64,000 nucleotides of DNA from CAIXSC01 sp046349935 (GTDB taxonomy: Bacteria; Planctomycetota; Planctomycetia; Pirellulales; Pirellulaceae), in NCBI GenBank assembly GCA_046349935.1, contig JAXMBK010000003.1:62001-126000 (forward strand), given 5' to 3'. Under the pieces are notes generated by a model. That model was not told the DNA's origin. It saw nothing but the letters and a program-made list of their open reading frames with translations, and did no database searches. This document shows, one piece after another, positions 38,494-47,738 of this stretch (positions are counted from its first letter, which is position 1; the number at the start of each line of letters is the position of its first letter). Both the position numbers and the translations under genes were made by a program.

Positions 38494-38547
38494 AGGCAAT
38501 TCGCGTCGATCAGCGATGGCCGCGTTGGATCGCGGAGCGATCCACGA

Positions 38548-40815
38548 CTATACCAACCCCCACCGCTTTCGCAGGTACCACTCGACGCTCCACAGCGCGA
38601 CGAACGAGACAAACAACAACCAGGCGTCGAACGCGGTGTCGCCCAGTTGCCAGCGAGTTTGGACTTCAATCTGAAACTGCTTACTCTGCGCGGCCAAGTC
38701 GCGCAGCAGCTGCGGCAACTGCTCCGGCGCGACGACGCGGCCGCCGTTTTCCGCCGTCAGTTCCGCCAGTCGCGCCATCTGATCGTGATCCGCCGCGGCG
38801 CTGGCGAGCTCCAAATCTTGGTCGAACACCAGAAACTCGCCCCGCGCCTCCCCGACGACCTTGCCTTGCGTCGTCGCCCGCACCTCCACGCGATAATCGC
38901 CGGGAACGGCGGGACCGTCGATAATCCCGCGCCAGCCGTCTTTGTCGCGCGCCGCGCGCAGCTTCGTTCTGGCGCCGGCAGGCGAGACCAATTCGGCGAC
39001 GACGTCCGCCTCCGGGAGCGGCTCGCCCGTGGGTCCTCGCGCGCCGGCGGTCCACGTCAACGGCGTGCCGCGCGCCACGCGCCGCTGCTCTAGCTTCACC
39101 CACACATCGCCGCGCTGCATTTCCTCGCGCTGCGCTAACCAGAGGATGATCTGACGCCAGAATCGCTTGTGGTCGTCCGCTCGCCCGCGCATCGCCCAAC
39201 GCCAAGTCGAGTCGCCGGCGAACGCCAACACGCGCCCCGCTCCATACTCGCCCGAGACCAACAACGGCGCACCGTCCGAGGATTCAAGGATCACCTGGAC
39301 GCCGGCCGCTTCCTTCACCGCGGCAAACTTGTTGACGCCGTCCAGCGGCGGCAGAGATTGCCAACGCCGCTCATTCTCCGGCCCCGCAGCCAACTGGGCC
39401 AGTGGATGCGTCCGCGCCGGAACGAGGGCGATCGGCCCCGGCTGATGCAGGTCCTTCCGCAGCGGCTCGTCGAAGTTCTGCCGCTCGAACTTATCCATCC
39501 GAATCGGCAACGCCTCCGCCAACGGCGACTCGCCGTAACCGCCCGGCCCAAAACTCCGGTAGCCGCCCAACATGACGAGTCCTCGTCCCTGACGCACGGC
39601 GGCGGCGATCGCCTTCATGTTTTGCTCGCCGAGGGCCGTGGAGTCGAGGTCGCCGATCACGAGGACATCGAAGCGCGGCGGCTGGAGCACCGCCGACAAG
39701 TCGACCGGCCATTGATCGCGTCGGCGCCCGTCGATCCATTGAAAGTCGAGATCCATGTCGGGCGAGGCGTCGATCGAACGCGTCAAGAATCGCTGCTCAT
39801 GCCGCAGTTCGCCCTCCAAGTACAAAACCTTGAGCCCTCCTTCCAACACGTGCAAGTAGGAACTCAGTTCATTGTTCTGCGTGACCAGTTCTCCCGCTTG
39901 CGGCGCGGCGCGCAACGTCAATTTGAACGTCCCGACTTGATCGGGCACGTATCGGAATACGACCTCCGTCTGTCGGCCGTCTTCCGGCGCCACGACCTGA
40001 CGCGAGCCGATCACGCGCGACGCTCCCGCCGCATCCGTCATCACCAACTCGACGGGCACTTGCTGATTCACATACCCGCGGATGCGAATCATTCCCCGCA
40101 CCTGCAACTCGTTCTTCACGAACACGGTGAACTGATCCGGAAAGTTCTCGACCGCCACATCGCGAGCCTGCGCGGTCGTCCCCGTCGGGCCGAACACGAC
40201 CGTGAACAGCGGGTACCCCAGCCGCGCCAGCTCTCGAGCCGCGTCGTACAGTTCCACCTCCGGCGCCGCGGCCGTTTGTACTCCGTCGCCGAGCAGCACG
40301 ACGCCGGCCAGTCGCCGTCCAAGTTGCCCGCGCAATGCGGTATGCAGCGACGTTCCCATGTCGGTCAGTCCGTCCGGCGTGCGCGGCGCCAACTGCAAAG
40401 CCTGAGCGGCGACGTCGTGCGGTTCCAGCGCATCGGCGTACGTCCAAGCCTTCACATCCACGTCCGTCGACAACTCGGCCAGCACTCCGTTGCAGGCCGC
40501 GAGCGCAGCCTGCTGTGCCTCCCAACGCGTCTGCGAGCCCGCAGCATGCGGCTGACGCATGCTGCGGCTGCGATCGGCCAACACCAACAATGTCGAGCGT
40601 TCGGTGCGCGTCACGGTGCTCACGCAGGTCGGACGCAGCATGGCCAGCGCCAACACGCTCGCCAGCGCCAGCCGCAGCGCCGACAGCATCGCTCGCCGCC
40701 CGCGCGAGAGCCGTCCGAAATTCGGCCCCCAGAGCGCCAGCGCCGACAGCAGTCCGATCGTCGCGACGACCAGCCACAGGCTGTCGAACAGAGGTGATAA
40801 CGACCAATCGCTCAC
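38548..40815 (-). CDS. membrane protein with vWA and glutamine amidotransferase-like domains
   Basis: 755 residues. Two N-terminal membrane helices (12-30, 45-61) precede a von Willebrand A domain (74-200) with an intact MIDAS motif DRSRS (81-85), Thr in LTDMGTSL, and Asp in LLGDGVQT. A beta-sandwich region follows. Then comes a class I glutamine amidotransferase-like domain (395-560: FDVLVIGDLDSTALGEQN, GLVMLGGYRSFGPGGY). A membrane helix lies near the C-terminus. It is the last gene of the moxR operon and overlaps the BatA gene by four bases. The protein is probably a receptor or scaffold in the inner membrane, and no enzyme activity is evident. Confidence 0.88.
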   Translation of the reverse strand: MSDWSLSPLFDSLWLVVATIGLLSALALWGPNFGRLSRGRRAMLSALRLALASVLALAMLRPTCVSTVTRTERSTLLVLADRSRSMRQPHAAGSQTRWEAQQAALAACNGVLAELSTDVDVKAWTYADALEPHDVAAQALQLAPRTPDGLTDMGTSLHTALRGQLGRRLAGVVLLGDGVQTAAAPEVELYDAARELARLGYPLFTVVFGPTGTTAQARDVAVENFPDQFTVFVKNELQVRGMIRIRGYVNQQVPVELVMTDAAGASRVIGSRQVVAPEDGRQTEVVFRYVPDQVGTFKLTLRAAPQAGELVTQNNELSSYLHVLEGGLKVLYLEGELRHEQRFLTRSIDASPDMDLDFQWIDGRRRDQWPVDLSAVLQPPRFDVLVIGDLDSTALGEQNMKAIAAAVRQGRGLVMLGGYRSFGPGGYGESPLAEALPIRMDKFERQNFDEPLRKDLHQPGPIALVPARTHPLAQLAAGPENERRWQSLPPLDGVNKFAAVKEAAGVQVILESSDGAPLLVSGEYGAGRVLAFAGDSTWRWAMRGRADDHKRFWRQIILWLAQREEMQRGDVWVKLEQRRVARGTPLTWTAGARGPTGEPLPEADVVAELVSPAGARTKLRAARDKDGWRGIIDGPAVPGDYRVEVRATTQGKVVGEARGEFLVFDQDLELASAAADHDQMARLAELTAENGGRVVAPEQLPQLLRDLAAQSKQFQIEVQTRWQLGDTAFDAWLLFVSFVALWSVEWYLRKRWGLV

Positions 40816-43178
40816 GTCTTCGTCCCGTAAAAGCGGTTCGCGAGCAGTTGTTCAACGCCCAAGACCACGACCAGCATCATGATCAAGAAGGGATAGAACT
40901 CGCGTCCCACCCGCGCTTCGCCCATGCCGCGCCGAATCCCCTGCTGATCGCGCGCCAACTGGTATTGTCCTTTGCCCAGCCATAGGTCAAGTTCGTCGGG
41001 GCCCAGTCGTGAGAGGTCGGTGGCGGCGAGCGGCAGATTGACGCTGAACCCACGCCGCTGCGGCCCGTCGCGAAAACCGCGCAGCCGATACTGTCCCGGC
41101 TCTTCGGTGAACTTCACCATGCCTCGTCCTTCACGCGTCGCGACGTCTTGAGCGGCGCCCGAAGGCAGGAAGAGCTGAAACAGATCCGGTTCGCGCTCGG
41201 GTCGCCCCGCCCAAGTCGCCGTTTGCCCGGCCAAGAAGTTCAACTGTGAAGCGCGAGTGCCGGCCAAGTATTGAGCGATCTGATCGGCCAAGACGACGAA
41301 CGGCCACGCATCCGGCGCCGTCGGCAGTTCGTTCCACGCATCGCGGCCGCGCGGGCGCGCCGAGTCGGACAGAGGCGTCGTCATCACGAGCACGCGTCCG
41401 CGCCCGATCATGACTTCCGTAATCGCCGGCTTGCCGTTGCTGTAACGCAGCACCACACGCGCCGACTCGCCCAACGGTTCGAATTCCCAATGTCGATAGA
41501 CGGGGAATTGATCCCAGGGAACCGACGTCGCCACTTCGCGGAATTCTCGCAACACCGGATGATCGAATTGCTCCGGCGCCAAACACAAGTCGCCTCCGGG
41601 AGCACGCCAGCGACGATGCAGCTTGCCGCCCAAGACGCGTTCCGCAAACGGATCGTGAAACGATCCGCCGGCCTGCGCGTTGTGTCCCAGAAACACGGCC
41701 AGTCCGCCACCGGCCTCCACGTAACGAAACAGCTTCTCCCAATCTTCCGTCGGCAGCGGCGGCGGGTCCAGCAAACACACGGCGCCGTAGCTTTCCAGCG
41801 ACTGTTGTCCCAGTGCGGAAGCAGCAATCTCCTGACATGCAAATTCCGCCCGGCCCGTTTGCCGAAACTCCCGCGGCGCCACCGCTTCCACGAAATACTT
41901 CGACACGCCGCCTTCCGGCGTCGTCACCAACAGCGGCGTTGATTCTTGCACCTGCACGGTGAAATAACGTCGATCGTCGATGGCAAGCCCATCCTCGCCC
42001 AACAGCCGTAGCTCGCCCTGCACAACCCCCGGCGGCAAGCCGCTCAGCCGAAACTCGACCGTCGTCGCCGCCGTTTCTGAAAGTGACGTTTCTTGCTGTC
42101 CACGCGGAGTCTGCCGAGGCCACTCCACTTGGCCGTCGCGCACCACGGGTAAATTCGGGTCCGGCTGATCGACGACCAGTTCCACCGTTCGCGGTCCTGA
42201 CGCCCCGACGCTCGACACCTCCGCTCGAATCTCCAGCTCGCCGCTGGGCGGCAACGTCTGACTCGACAGCCGCAGCTCCCCTAGTCCCGCATTCCGCGGC
42301 TGCTCGACGCCCACGTCGATCACGTAAAGGTCGATCCCTTCCGGAAGAATACGTCGCGGCGTCGACGTCGACTCGTCGCGCGTCGTCGGCGACCACGCAC
42401 CACGACTGACGTCGGTAAAGACGTAAACCTCCTTGCGTCCCAGCTGACTCGCTTCCAACCACCCGCGGCTCGCCGCCAATACATCAGGCAAAGTCTGCGA
42501 GACGCCGGTCAATTCCAACCGCTCAATGGCCTTCGCGGCCGCCGAGCGGTCGAGCGAGAAGACGGGCGCTCCGGGACGCGCATCCACCACGGCGAGATCG
42601 CTTCCTTCCGGCAACTGCTGCACGATCCAGTCCGCCAAAGCTCGAGCGGCCTCCAGCCGAGTCCGATTGTCGAAGCGGTATTCCATCCGCGCCGCCGTGT
42701 CGAACACCAACAGTGCGGCGACCGGCGCTTCCTGGTCGCCCAGCATGCGCGGCGTACCATGCCCCAGGGCGCGCAGGATGAGTCCGCCGGTGAGCAGCGC
42801 GAGCAATAGCGACGTCGCCGCCCCGCCCCAGACCCAAGCCGGCCCTTGATCGCGCAGCTTGGCGACCGCCGTGATCGCTGCGACGACGAGCAACAACAGG
42901 CCGGCCAGCGGCACGAGCAGCCAATTGCCCAGCGCCGTCGTGGCGACGCTCGGACGCGCCAACGCCCCCGCAATCACCAACAACCCAAGACAGCGCAGCG
43001 CCAGCAACAACCAATGTCGCAACTGCAGTCGGCTGCGATTGCTCTCTTGCCGTTCCTGCAAAAAGCGAATCGCCGGGAACACCAACCGCTTCGGCTGTTG
43101 GCGCAACAAGAGGTGCAGGACGATCGGAATGGCGATCGCCCCGGCGCCGAACAACAACGATAGGTTCACCAGCGCCAC
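40812..43178 (-). CDS. BatA-domain membrane protein with degenerate vWA
   Basis: 788 residues. The N-terminal BatA domain (1-80) has FGAGAIAIPIVLHLLLRQQP and PAIRFLQERQESNRSRLQLR, with further membrane helices at 86-105 and 118-138. The vWA-like domain at 152-270 reads LLVFDTAARMEY, so the MIDAS DxSxS has become DTAAR and metal binding is probably lost. A glutamine amidotransferase-like domain follows at about 470-600, and one membrane helix near the end. It sits between DUF58 (nine-base gap) and the second vWA gene (ATGA overlap). The layout suggests a paired complex of one metal-binding and one non-binding vWA protein. Confidence 0.88.
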   Translation of the reverse strand: MALVNLSLLFGAGAIAIPIVLHLLLRQQPKRLVFPAIRFLQERQESNRSRLQLRHWLLLALRCLGLLVIAGALARPSVATTALGNWLLVPLAGLLLLVVAAITAVAKLRDQGPAWVWGGAATSLLLALLTGGLILRALGHGTPRMLGDQEAPVAALLVFDTAARMEYRFDNRTRLEAARALADWIVQQLPEGSDLAVVDARPGAPVFSLDRSAAAKAIERLELTGVSQTLPDVLAASRGWLEASQLGRKEVYVFTDVSRGAWSPTTRDESTSTPRRILPEGIDLYVIDVGVEQPRNAGLGELRLSSQTLPPSGELEIRAEVSSVGASGPRTVELVVDQPDPNLPVVRDGQVEWPRQTPRGQQETSLSETAATTVEFRLSGLPPGVVQGELRLLGEDGLAIDDRRYFTVQVQESTPLLVTTPEGGVSKYFVEAVAPREFRQTGRAEFACQEIAASALGQQSLESYGAVCLLDPPPLPTEDWEKLFRYVEAGGGLAVFLGHNAQAGGSFHDPFAERVLGGKLHRRWRAPGGDLCLAPEQFDHPVLREFREVATSVPWDQFPVYRHWEFEPLGESARVVLRYSNGKPAITEVMIGRGRVLVMTTPLSDSARPRGRDAWNELPTAPDAWPFVVLADQIAQYLAGTRASQLNFLAGQTATWAGRPEREPDLFQLFLPSGAAQDVATREGRGMVKFTEEPGQYRLRGFRDGPQRRGFSVNLPLAATDLSRLGPDELDLWLGKGQYQLARDQQGIRRGMGEARVGREFYPFLIMMLVVVLGVEQLLANRFYGTKT

Positions 43179-43187
43179 GCCCGCACC

Positions 43188-44084
43188 TCAACAACGCGAC
43201 CGACGGCTGAGCAAGTACTCCATCAACGCCTTGTCGAATTGCATGCTCGTATCGAGCGCCACGTAGTCGACGCCGATGCGAAAGCACTCGCGGCGATACT
43301 CTTCCCGAAACGACTCGACTGCCGCCAGGTAATCGGCCTTCTGTTGCGACGCGTCGACCGACACATGTTCGTGCGTCTCCGGATCCTCGAACTCCACGGC
43401 CCCTTCGAACGGAAAGTGCACTTCCGCCTCATCCAGCACGTGAAACAAGATGACGTCGTGCCCCGAGTGACGCAGGCGCCGCAGCGCTTCGCGCACCGGC
43501 GCGAAATCGACCAGCAGGTCGCTGAAGATCATCAGCAAGCTGCGATGCCGCAGCATCGCGCCCACTTGTTGCAGACTGCGCGCCAAGTCCGTCTTGCCCG
43601 TGGGCTGCAGACGCGCCAAATGGGCGAGCACCATTCCCAATTGCGTGCGTTTCGACTTGGGAGGCAGGCTGGCCCGCACCTTTTCGTCGAACGTGATCAG
43701 CCCGACCGGATCTTGCTGGTGCACCATGAGGTAGCAGAGCGCCGCGGCGAGCGAAATCGAATAGTCAAACTTCGTCAACTCTTGCCGATACGTGTACCCC
43801 ATCGACTGACTGAGATCCATCACCAGATAGCCGGTGATGTTCGTCTCCGCCTCGAACTTCTTCACGTAGTACTTGTCGGTTTTCGCATACACCAGCCAGT
43901 CGATGTCCTTGGGATCGTCCCCCGTCGAATAACGACGATGCTCGCTGAACTCCACCGAAAAGCCATGAAACGGGCTCGCGTGCAATCCCTGCAAAAAGCC
44001 TTTGACGACGAACTGAGCGCGCAAGTCGAGCCGCTTGATCTGGTTGATCACTCGCGGCTGCAAGTACTTCTCGACGTTCGACAT
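43188..44084 (-). CDS. DUF58 protein (vWA-like, MoxR partner)
   Basis: 298 residues. The DUF58 signature GDDPKDIDWLVYAKTDKYYVKKF lies at 55-77. A vWA MIDAS follows as DLSQS (90-94). There is no membrane segment, so it is cytoplasmic. DUF58 proteins pair with MoxR ATPases and are thought to help deliver or assemble client complexes such as vWA proteins or metal enzymes. It follows moxR by 24 bases and precedes the BatA gene by nine, the usual order for this system. Confidence 0.94.
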   Translation of the reverse strand: MSNVEKYLQPRVINQIKRLDLRAQFVVKGFLQGLHASPFHGFSVEFSEHRRYSTGDDPKDIDWLVYAKTDKYYVKKFEAETNITGYLVMDLSQSMGYTYRQELTKFDYSISLAAALCYLMVHQQDPVGLITFDEKVRASLPPKSKRTQLGMVLAHLARLQPTGKTDLARSLQQVGAMLRHRSLLMIFSDLLVDFAPVREALRRLRHSGHDVILFHVLDEAEVHFPFEGAVEFEDPETHEHVSVDASQQKADYLAAVESFREEYRRECFRIGVDYVALDTSMQFDKALMEYLLSRRSRC

Positions 44085-44108
44085 GCCCGCCTCCTTCGGT
44101 TCGTCGTG

Positions 44109-45224
44109 CTAGCCGCGCGGCGGCGGAGGAGGAGGCGTCGGCGGCGCACTCGGCGCTGCGATTGGAGGCGGCTGCGGCGGCCCCGCGACAGTCGCCGGAG
44201 ACGGCGTCGAGAACTTCGGAACCTCCGGCTCCGGCAACTCCTTCACCAATCGCGTCACGACGTCATCCGTCGTCATGCCTTCCGCCTGCGCTTGAAAGTT
44301 GGTGCTCAAGCGATGCCGCAATACGGGCACCGCAATGCGACGAATGTCGGCGATCGACACCGTGAAGCGTCCGTCCATGGCCGCGAGCGCTTTGCCGCCG
44401 TTGATCAAGAACTGCCCCGCACGCGGCCCGGCCCCCCAGTCGACCAGTTCCCGTACGAACTCCGGCGCCGACGGATCGCGAGGTCGAGTCGCACGGACCA
44501 GCCGCGCTACGTATTTCACGATGTACTCGCTGACCGCCACCGAACTCACCAGCTTCTGCAAATTCACGATCGCCCGGGCCGAAAGCACCTTGTGCACTTC
44601 GACCTTCTCATTGCGAGTCGTCACCGACAGGATGCGTTCCTCTTCTTCCGCCGTCGGGTAACCGACCTTGATGTTGAACATGAAGCGGTCGAGCTGCGCT
44701 TCGGGGAGCGGATAGGTGCCTTCCTGTTCGATGGGGTTTTGAGTCGCGATCGTGAAGAACGGTTCGGGCAAGTCGTACGTCATTCGGCCGACCGTCACCT
44801 GTCGTTCCTGCATCGCCTGCAGCAGCGCGGCTTGCGTTTTGGGGGGCGTACGGTTGATTTCGTCCGCTAGCAGAATATTGGAAAAGATCGGCCCCTCGAC
44901 GAATCGAAACTGCCGCTTCCCCTGCTCGTCTTCATCCAGCACGTTCGTGCCCGTGATATCCGACGGCATTAAGTCGGGCGTAAACTGAATGCGTTTGAAT
45001 CCGACGTCGAGGATGCGGGCGAGCGTACTCACCATGAGCGTCTTCGCGAGGCCGGGGACGCCTTCGAGCAGGCAGTGTCCACGAGTGAAGATGGCCGCAA
45101 ACATCTGCTCGATCACGTCGTGCTGCCCAACGATGACCTTTTGCAGTTCTTGCTGCATGACCTGACGGTATTGAGCGAATTCCTGGAGCAGATCGCCCAA
45201 ATTGCGCGGCTTTGCGGTAGACAC
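44109..45224 (-). CDS. MoxR-family AAA+ ATPase
   Basis: 371 residues, GTG start with AAGGAAA upstream. Walker A is GVPGLAKT (55-62) and Walker B LLADEINR (118-125). Sensor 1 is in ATQNPIEQEGTYPLPEAQLD and the arginine finger region follows. The last 40 residues are a proline-rich tail not found in short MoxR proteins (SAPPTPPPPPPRG). MoxR ATPases act as chaperones for complexes that include vWA proteins. Here the vWA clients are the next three genes. The gene diverges from the DUF4159 gene across 135 bases. Confidence 0.95.
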   Translation of the reverse strand: MSTAKPRNLGDLLQEFAQYRQVMQQELQKVIVGQHDVIEQMFAAIFTRGHCLLEGVPGLAKTLMVSTLARILDVGFKRIQFTPDLMPSDITGTNVLDEDEQGKRQFRFVEGPIFSNILLADEINRTPPKTQAALLQAMQERQVTVGRMTYDLPEPFFTIATQNPIEQEGTYPLPEAQLDRFMFNIKVGYPTAEEEERILSVTTRNEKVEVHKVLSARAIVNLQKLVSSVAVSEYIVKYVARLVRATRPRDPSAPEFVRELVDWGAGPRAGQFLINGGKALAAMDGRFTVSIADIRRIAVPVLRHRLSTNFQAQAEGMTTDDVVTRLVKELPEPEVPKFSTPSPATVAGPPQPPPIAAPSAPPTPPPPPPRG

Positions 45225-45295
45225 GTGGTTTCCTTACGAAGAGAGCATCCAGATTCCGAGATTCTATGCGATGCAATCGCGACGTGCAGGACGGC

Positions 45296-45325
45296 TTGGA
45301 CCTCCCTCCGACGCACCTCTATCAT
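45296..45325 (+). promoter_or_regulatory. predicted promoter of the DUF4159 gene
   Basis: TTGGAC (45296-45301), an 18-base spacer and TATCAT (45320-45325) lie 35 bases before the ATG at 45360. GGAAGGAA precedes that ATG at ribosome-binding distance. The gap also has to drive moxR in the other direction, for which I see no clear box. Confidence 0.45.
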
Positions 45326-45359
45326 ATCGGCAGTCCAGGCAAGGGAAGGAACGCAGTAC

Positions 45360-47738
45360 ATGCGACGTTTCCAAGGAATCGCCGGCGCCGTTTGCCTACT
45401 TGTGGTATCGATTGCGCCGGTTGCGAAAGCGGAAGTGACTGCCGAAGACGTGCGGCGCGCCATTGAGGACGCCTCGTCGTTCCTGCTGTCGCATCAAAAC
45501 AAGGTCGACGGAAGCTGGGGCGACCCGCCCGGCCAACCCGGCGGACTCACGGCCCTCGTCACGCTGGCTCTCCTCAGCGGCGGCGAAGATCCCCGCAGCG
45601 AGCCGATTCAAAAGGCGCTGCGGCACCTGGAATCGATCGGCAACCCGAAACTGACCTACGCGACCTCGCTGCAGACCATGGCGTTCTGCGCTGCGGACCC
45701 CCAACGCTTCCAATTGCGCATCGTCGAAAACGTCCGCTGGCTCGAGAGCACGCAGATCGCCTCCGGCCCGTCGCAGGGCTCCTGGGCCTACTCCGGCCGC
45801 CAAGGAACCGGCGACAACTCGAACGCCCAGTTCGCCCTGCTGGGACTTTACGAAGCGGAACGCGTCGGGGTGAAGGTCGATCCCAAAGTGTGGCGCGCCG
45901 CCATCGAATATTGGAGCCGGTCGCAGGCCGCCGATGGCTCGTGGGGCTATACGCCTGGCGAGTCGCCGTCGGGCAGCATGACTTGCGCGGGGATCGCCTC
46001 GCTCGTCATCGCCAGCGGTCAACTTCAATCGGGCGACTCCGCCGTCGCCGGCGATCAAGTGAAGTGCTGCCAAGGAGACCAAGGAGACGATGTCGCCCGG
46101 CGCATCGAACTGGGCCTCCAATGGCTCGGCCAACACTTCCGCGTCAACGCGAACCCGTCGGGAGTCGGCGCAGTGGGGCTCAATCGCACCTATCACTACT
46201 ACTATCTCTACGGCGTCGAGCGAGTCGGCCGGCTCACCGGCCGCCGTTATTTCATGGGTCAGCGCACGGTCGACGGCCGCAAAACGCCGCAGCCTCGCGA
46301 CTGGTACCGCGAGGGCGCCCAAGAGCTCATTGAACGCAAGGATCCCATTCAGCGTTGCTGGATCGGCGTCGGCGTAACGGAGAGCAACCCGGTGCTCGCG
46401 ACGGCGTTCGCACTGCTGTATCTCTCCAAGGGAAAACGTCCGATCGTCATCTCGCAGCTGCGCCACCCCGACGACGATTGGAACAGCCACGAGCGGGGCG
46501 TCCCGAACTTGACGCGCCGCGTAGAGCAGCGTTGGAAGCGCGACCTCACGTGGCAGAACGTCGACGTTCGCGCGTCCACCGTCGCCGACCTCCAGCAGAC
46601 GCCGGTCCTGTTCATTAGCGGTCGCGGTCCGCTCGAACTCACGGCCGACCAAAAGCAAAACTTGAAGGGCTACGTCGCGCAGGGCGGCTTCTTGTTCGTC
46701 GAAGCCTGTCATGGGCAAGGCTGCCAAGGCGAGGCGTTCGACGCCTCCTTCCGCGCTCTGCTCGACGAACTGTTTCCCGATAGCAAGCTGCGACTACTGC
46801 CTCCAGACCACCCCGTTTGGTACGCAGAAAGTCGCGTGAATCCCAAACATCTCCGGCCGTTGTATGGGCTCGATACGTGTTGTCGCACCAGCATCGTGTA
46901 TTGCCCGCAGACATTGTCGTGCTACTGGGAGCTATGCCCCTTTGAACGCGACGTGAATTACTCGCCCGCCGTGCTCGAAGAGATCGAATCGGTGGCCCGC
47001 ATCGGCGAAAACGTCGTCACCTATGCCACCAACCGCGAACTGAAAGACAAGCTCGACCGTCCCCTCATTCAACTCGCCAGCCTCCCGCGCGACGTACGAC
47101 GCGGCGCGCTGCAAATCCCGAAGCTGTCTCACGGCGGCGGCGCGGACGAGGCAGTCAACGCACTCCCCAATCTGCTCGCCCTGTTCAGCAAGCAAACTCA
47201 GCTGCCTTCGGAACCGGCGGCTCGCTTGCTCCCCATCAGCGACGAGCAGCTTTACGACTACCCGATCGTTTTCATGCACGGTCGCCGCGCCTTCCGACTC
47301 AGCAACGCAGAACGAACGGCGCTCGCCGAATATCTGCGTCGCGGCGGCTTCCTCTTCGCCGACTCCATCTGCGCTAATCCACAATTCGCCGATTCGTTTC
47401 GCGCCGAACTACGCGCCATGTTTCCCGAGGCGAAACTGACTCGCATCCCGGCCTCGCATCCCATGTTCACCAACGAGTTTCGCGGATTCGATCTCGCCCA
47501 AGTTTCCTTGCGCGACCCTCAAGCGCGCGGCGACGGCGATCCGCTCGTCGCGCGACTCGTCAAGTCGCAACCGTTTCTCGAGGCGCTCGAAATCGAAGGG
47601 CGTTGGGCCGTCATCTTCTCTCCCTACGACATTTCATGCGCTCTCGAAAACCACGCGTCGCTCGACTGCAAGGGATATGTTCCTGCCGACGCCGGCAAGA
47701 TCGCCGTCAATGTTCTCTTGTTCGCGCTTCAGCAATGA
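45360..47738 (+). CDS. secreted DUF4159 protein with alpha-toroid N-terminal domain
   Basis: 792 residues from MRRFQGIAGA. A signal peptide ends near residue 24 (PVAKA). Residues 30-380 contain squalene-cyclase/prenyltransferase-like repeats (KVDGSWGDPPGQPGGLTALV, QAADGSWGYTPGESPSGSMT). Two DUF4159 domains follow, about 385-560 (VLFISGRGPLELTADQKQNL, GGFLFVEACHGQGCQ) and 610-785 (IVFMHGRRAFRLSNAERTAL, GGFLFADSICANPQFA). DUF4159 commonly goes with MoxR/BatA clusters, and here it diverges from one. It is probably the periplasmic partner of that complex. The 3' end overlaps the converging MMPL gene by 32 bases. Confidence 0.92.
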   Translation: MRRFQGIAGAVCLLVVSIAPVAKAEVTAEDVRRAIEDASSFLLSHQNKVDGSWGDPPGQPGGLTALVTLALLSGGEDPRSEPIQKALRHLESIGNPKLTYATSLQTMAFCAADPQRFQLRIVENVRWLESTQIASGPSQGSWAYSGRQGTGDNSNAQFALLGLYEAERVGVKVDPKVWRAAIEYWSRSQAADGSWGYTPGESPSGSMTCAGIASLVIASGQLQSGDSAVAGDQVKCCQGDQGDDVARRIELGLQWLGQHFRVNANPSGVGAVGLNRTYHYYYLYGVERVGRLTGRRYFMGQRTVDGRKTPQPRDWYREGAQELIERKDPIQRCWIGVGVTESNPVLATAFALLYLSKGKRPIVISQLRHPDDDWNSHERGVPNLTRRVEQRWKRDLTWQNVDVRASTVADLQQTPVLFISGRGPLELTADQKQNLKGYVAQGGFLFVEACHGQGCQGEAFDASFRALLDELFPDSKLRLLPPDHPVWYAESRVNPKHLRPLYGLDTCCRTSIVYCPQTLSCYWELCPFERDVNYSPAVLEEIESVARIGENVVTYATNRELKDKLDRPLIQLASLPRDVRRGALQIPKLSHGGGADEAVNALPNLLALFSKQTQLPSEPAARLLPISDEQLYDYPIVFMHGRRAFRLSNAERTALAEYLRRGGFLFADSICANPQFADSFRAELRAMFPEAKLTRIPASHPMFTNEFRGFDLAQVSLRDPQARGDGDPLVARLVKSQPFLEALEIEGRWAVIFSPYDISCALENHASLDCKGYVPADAGKIAVNVLLFALQQ

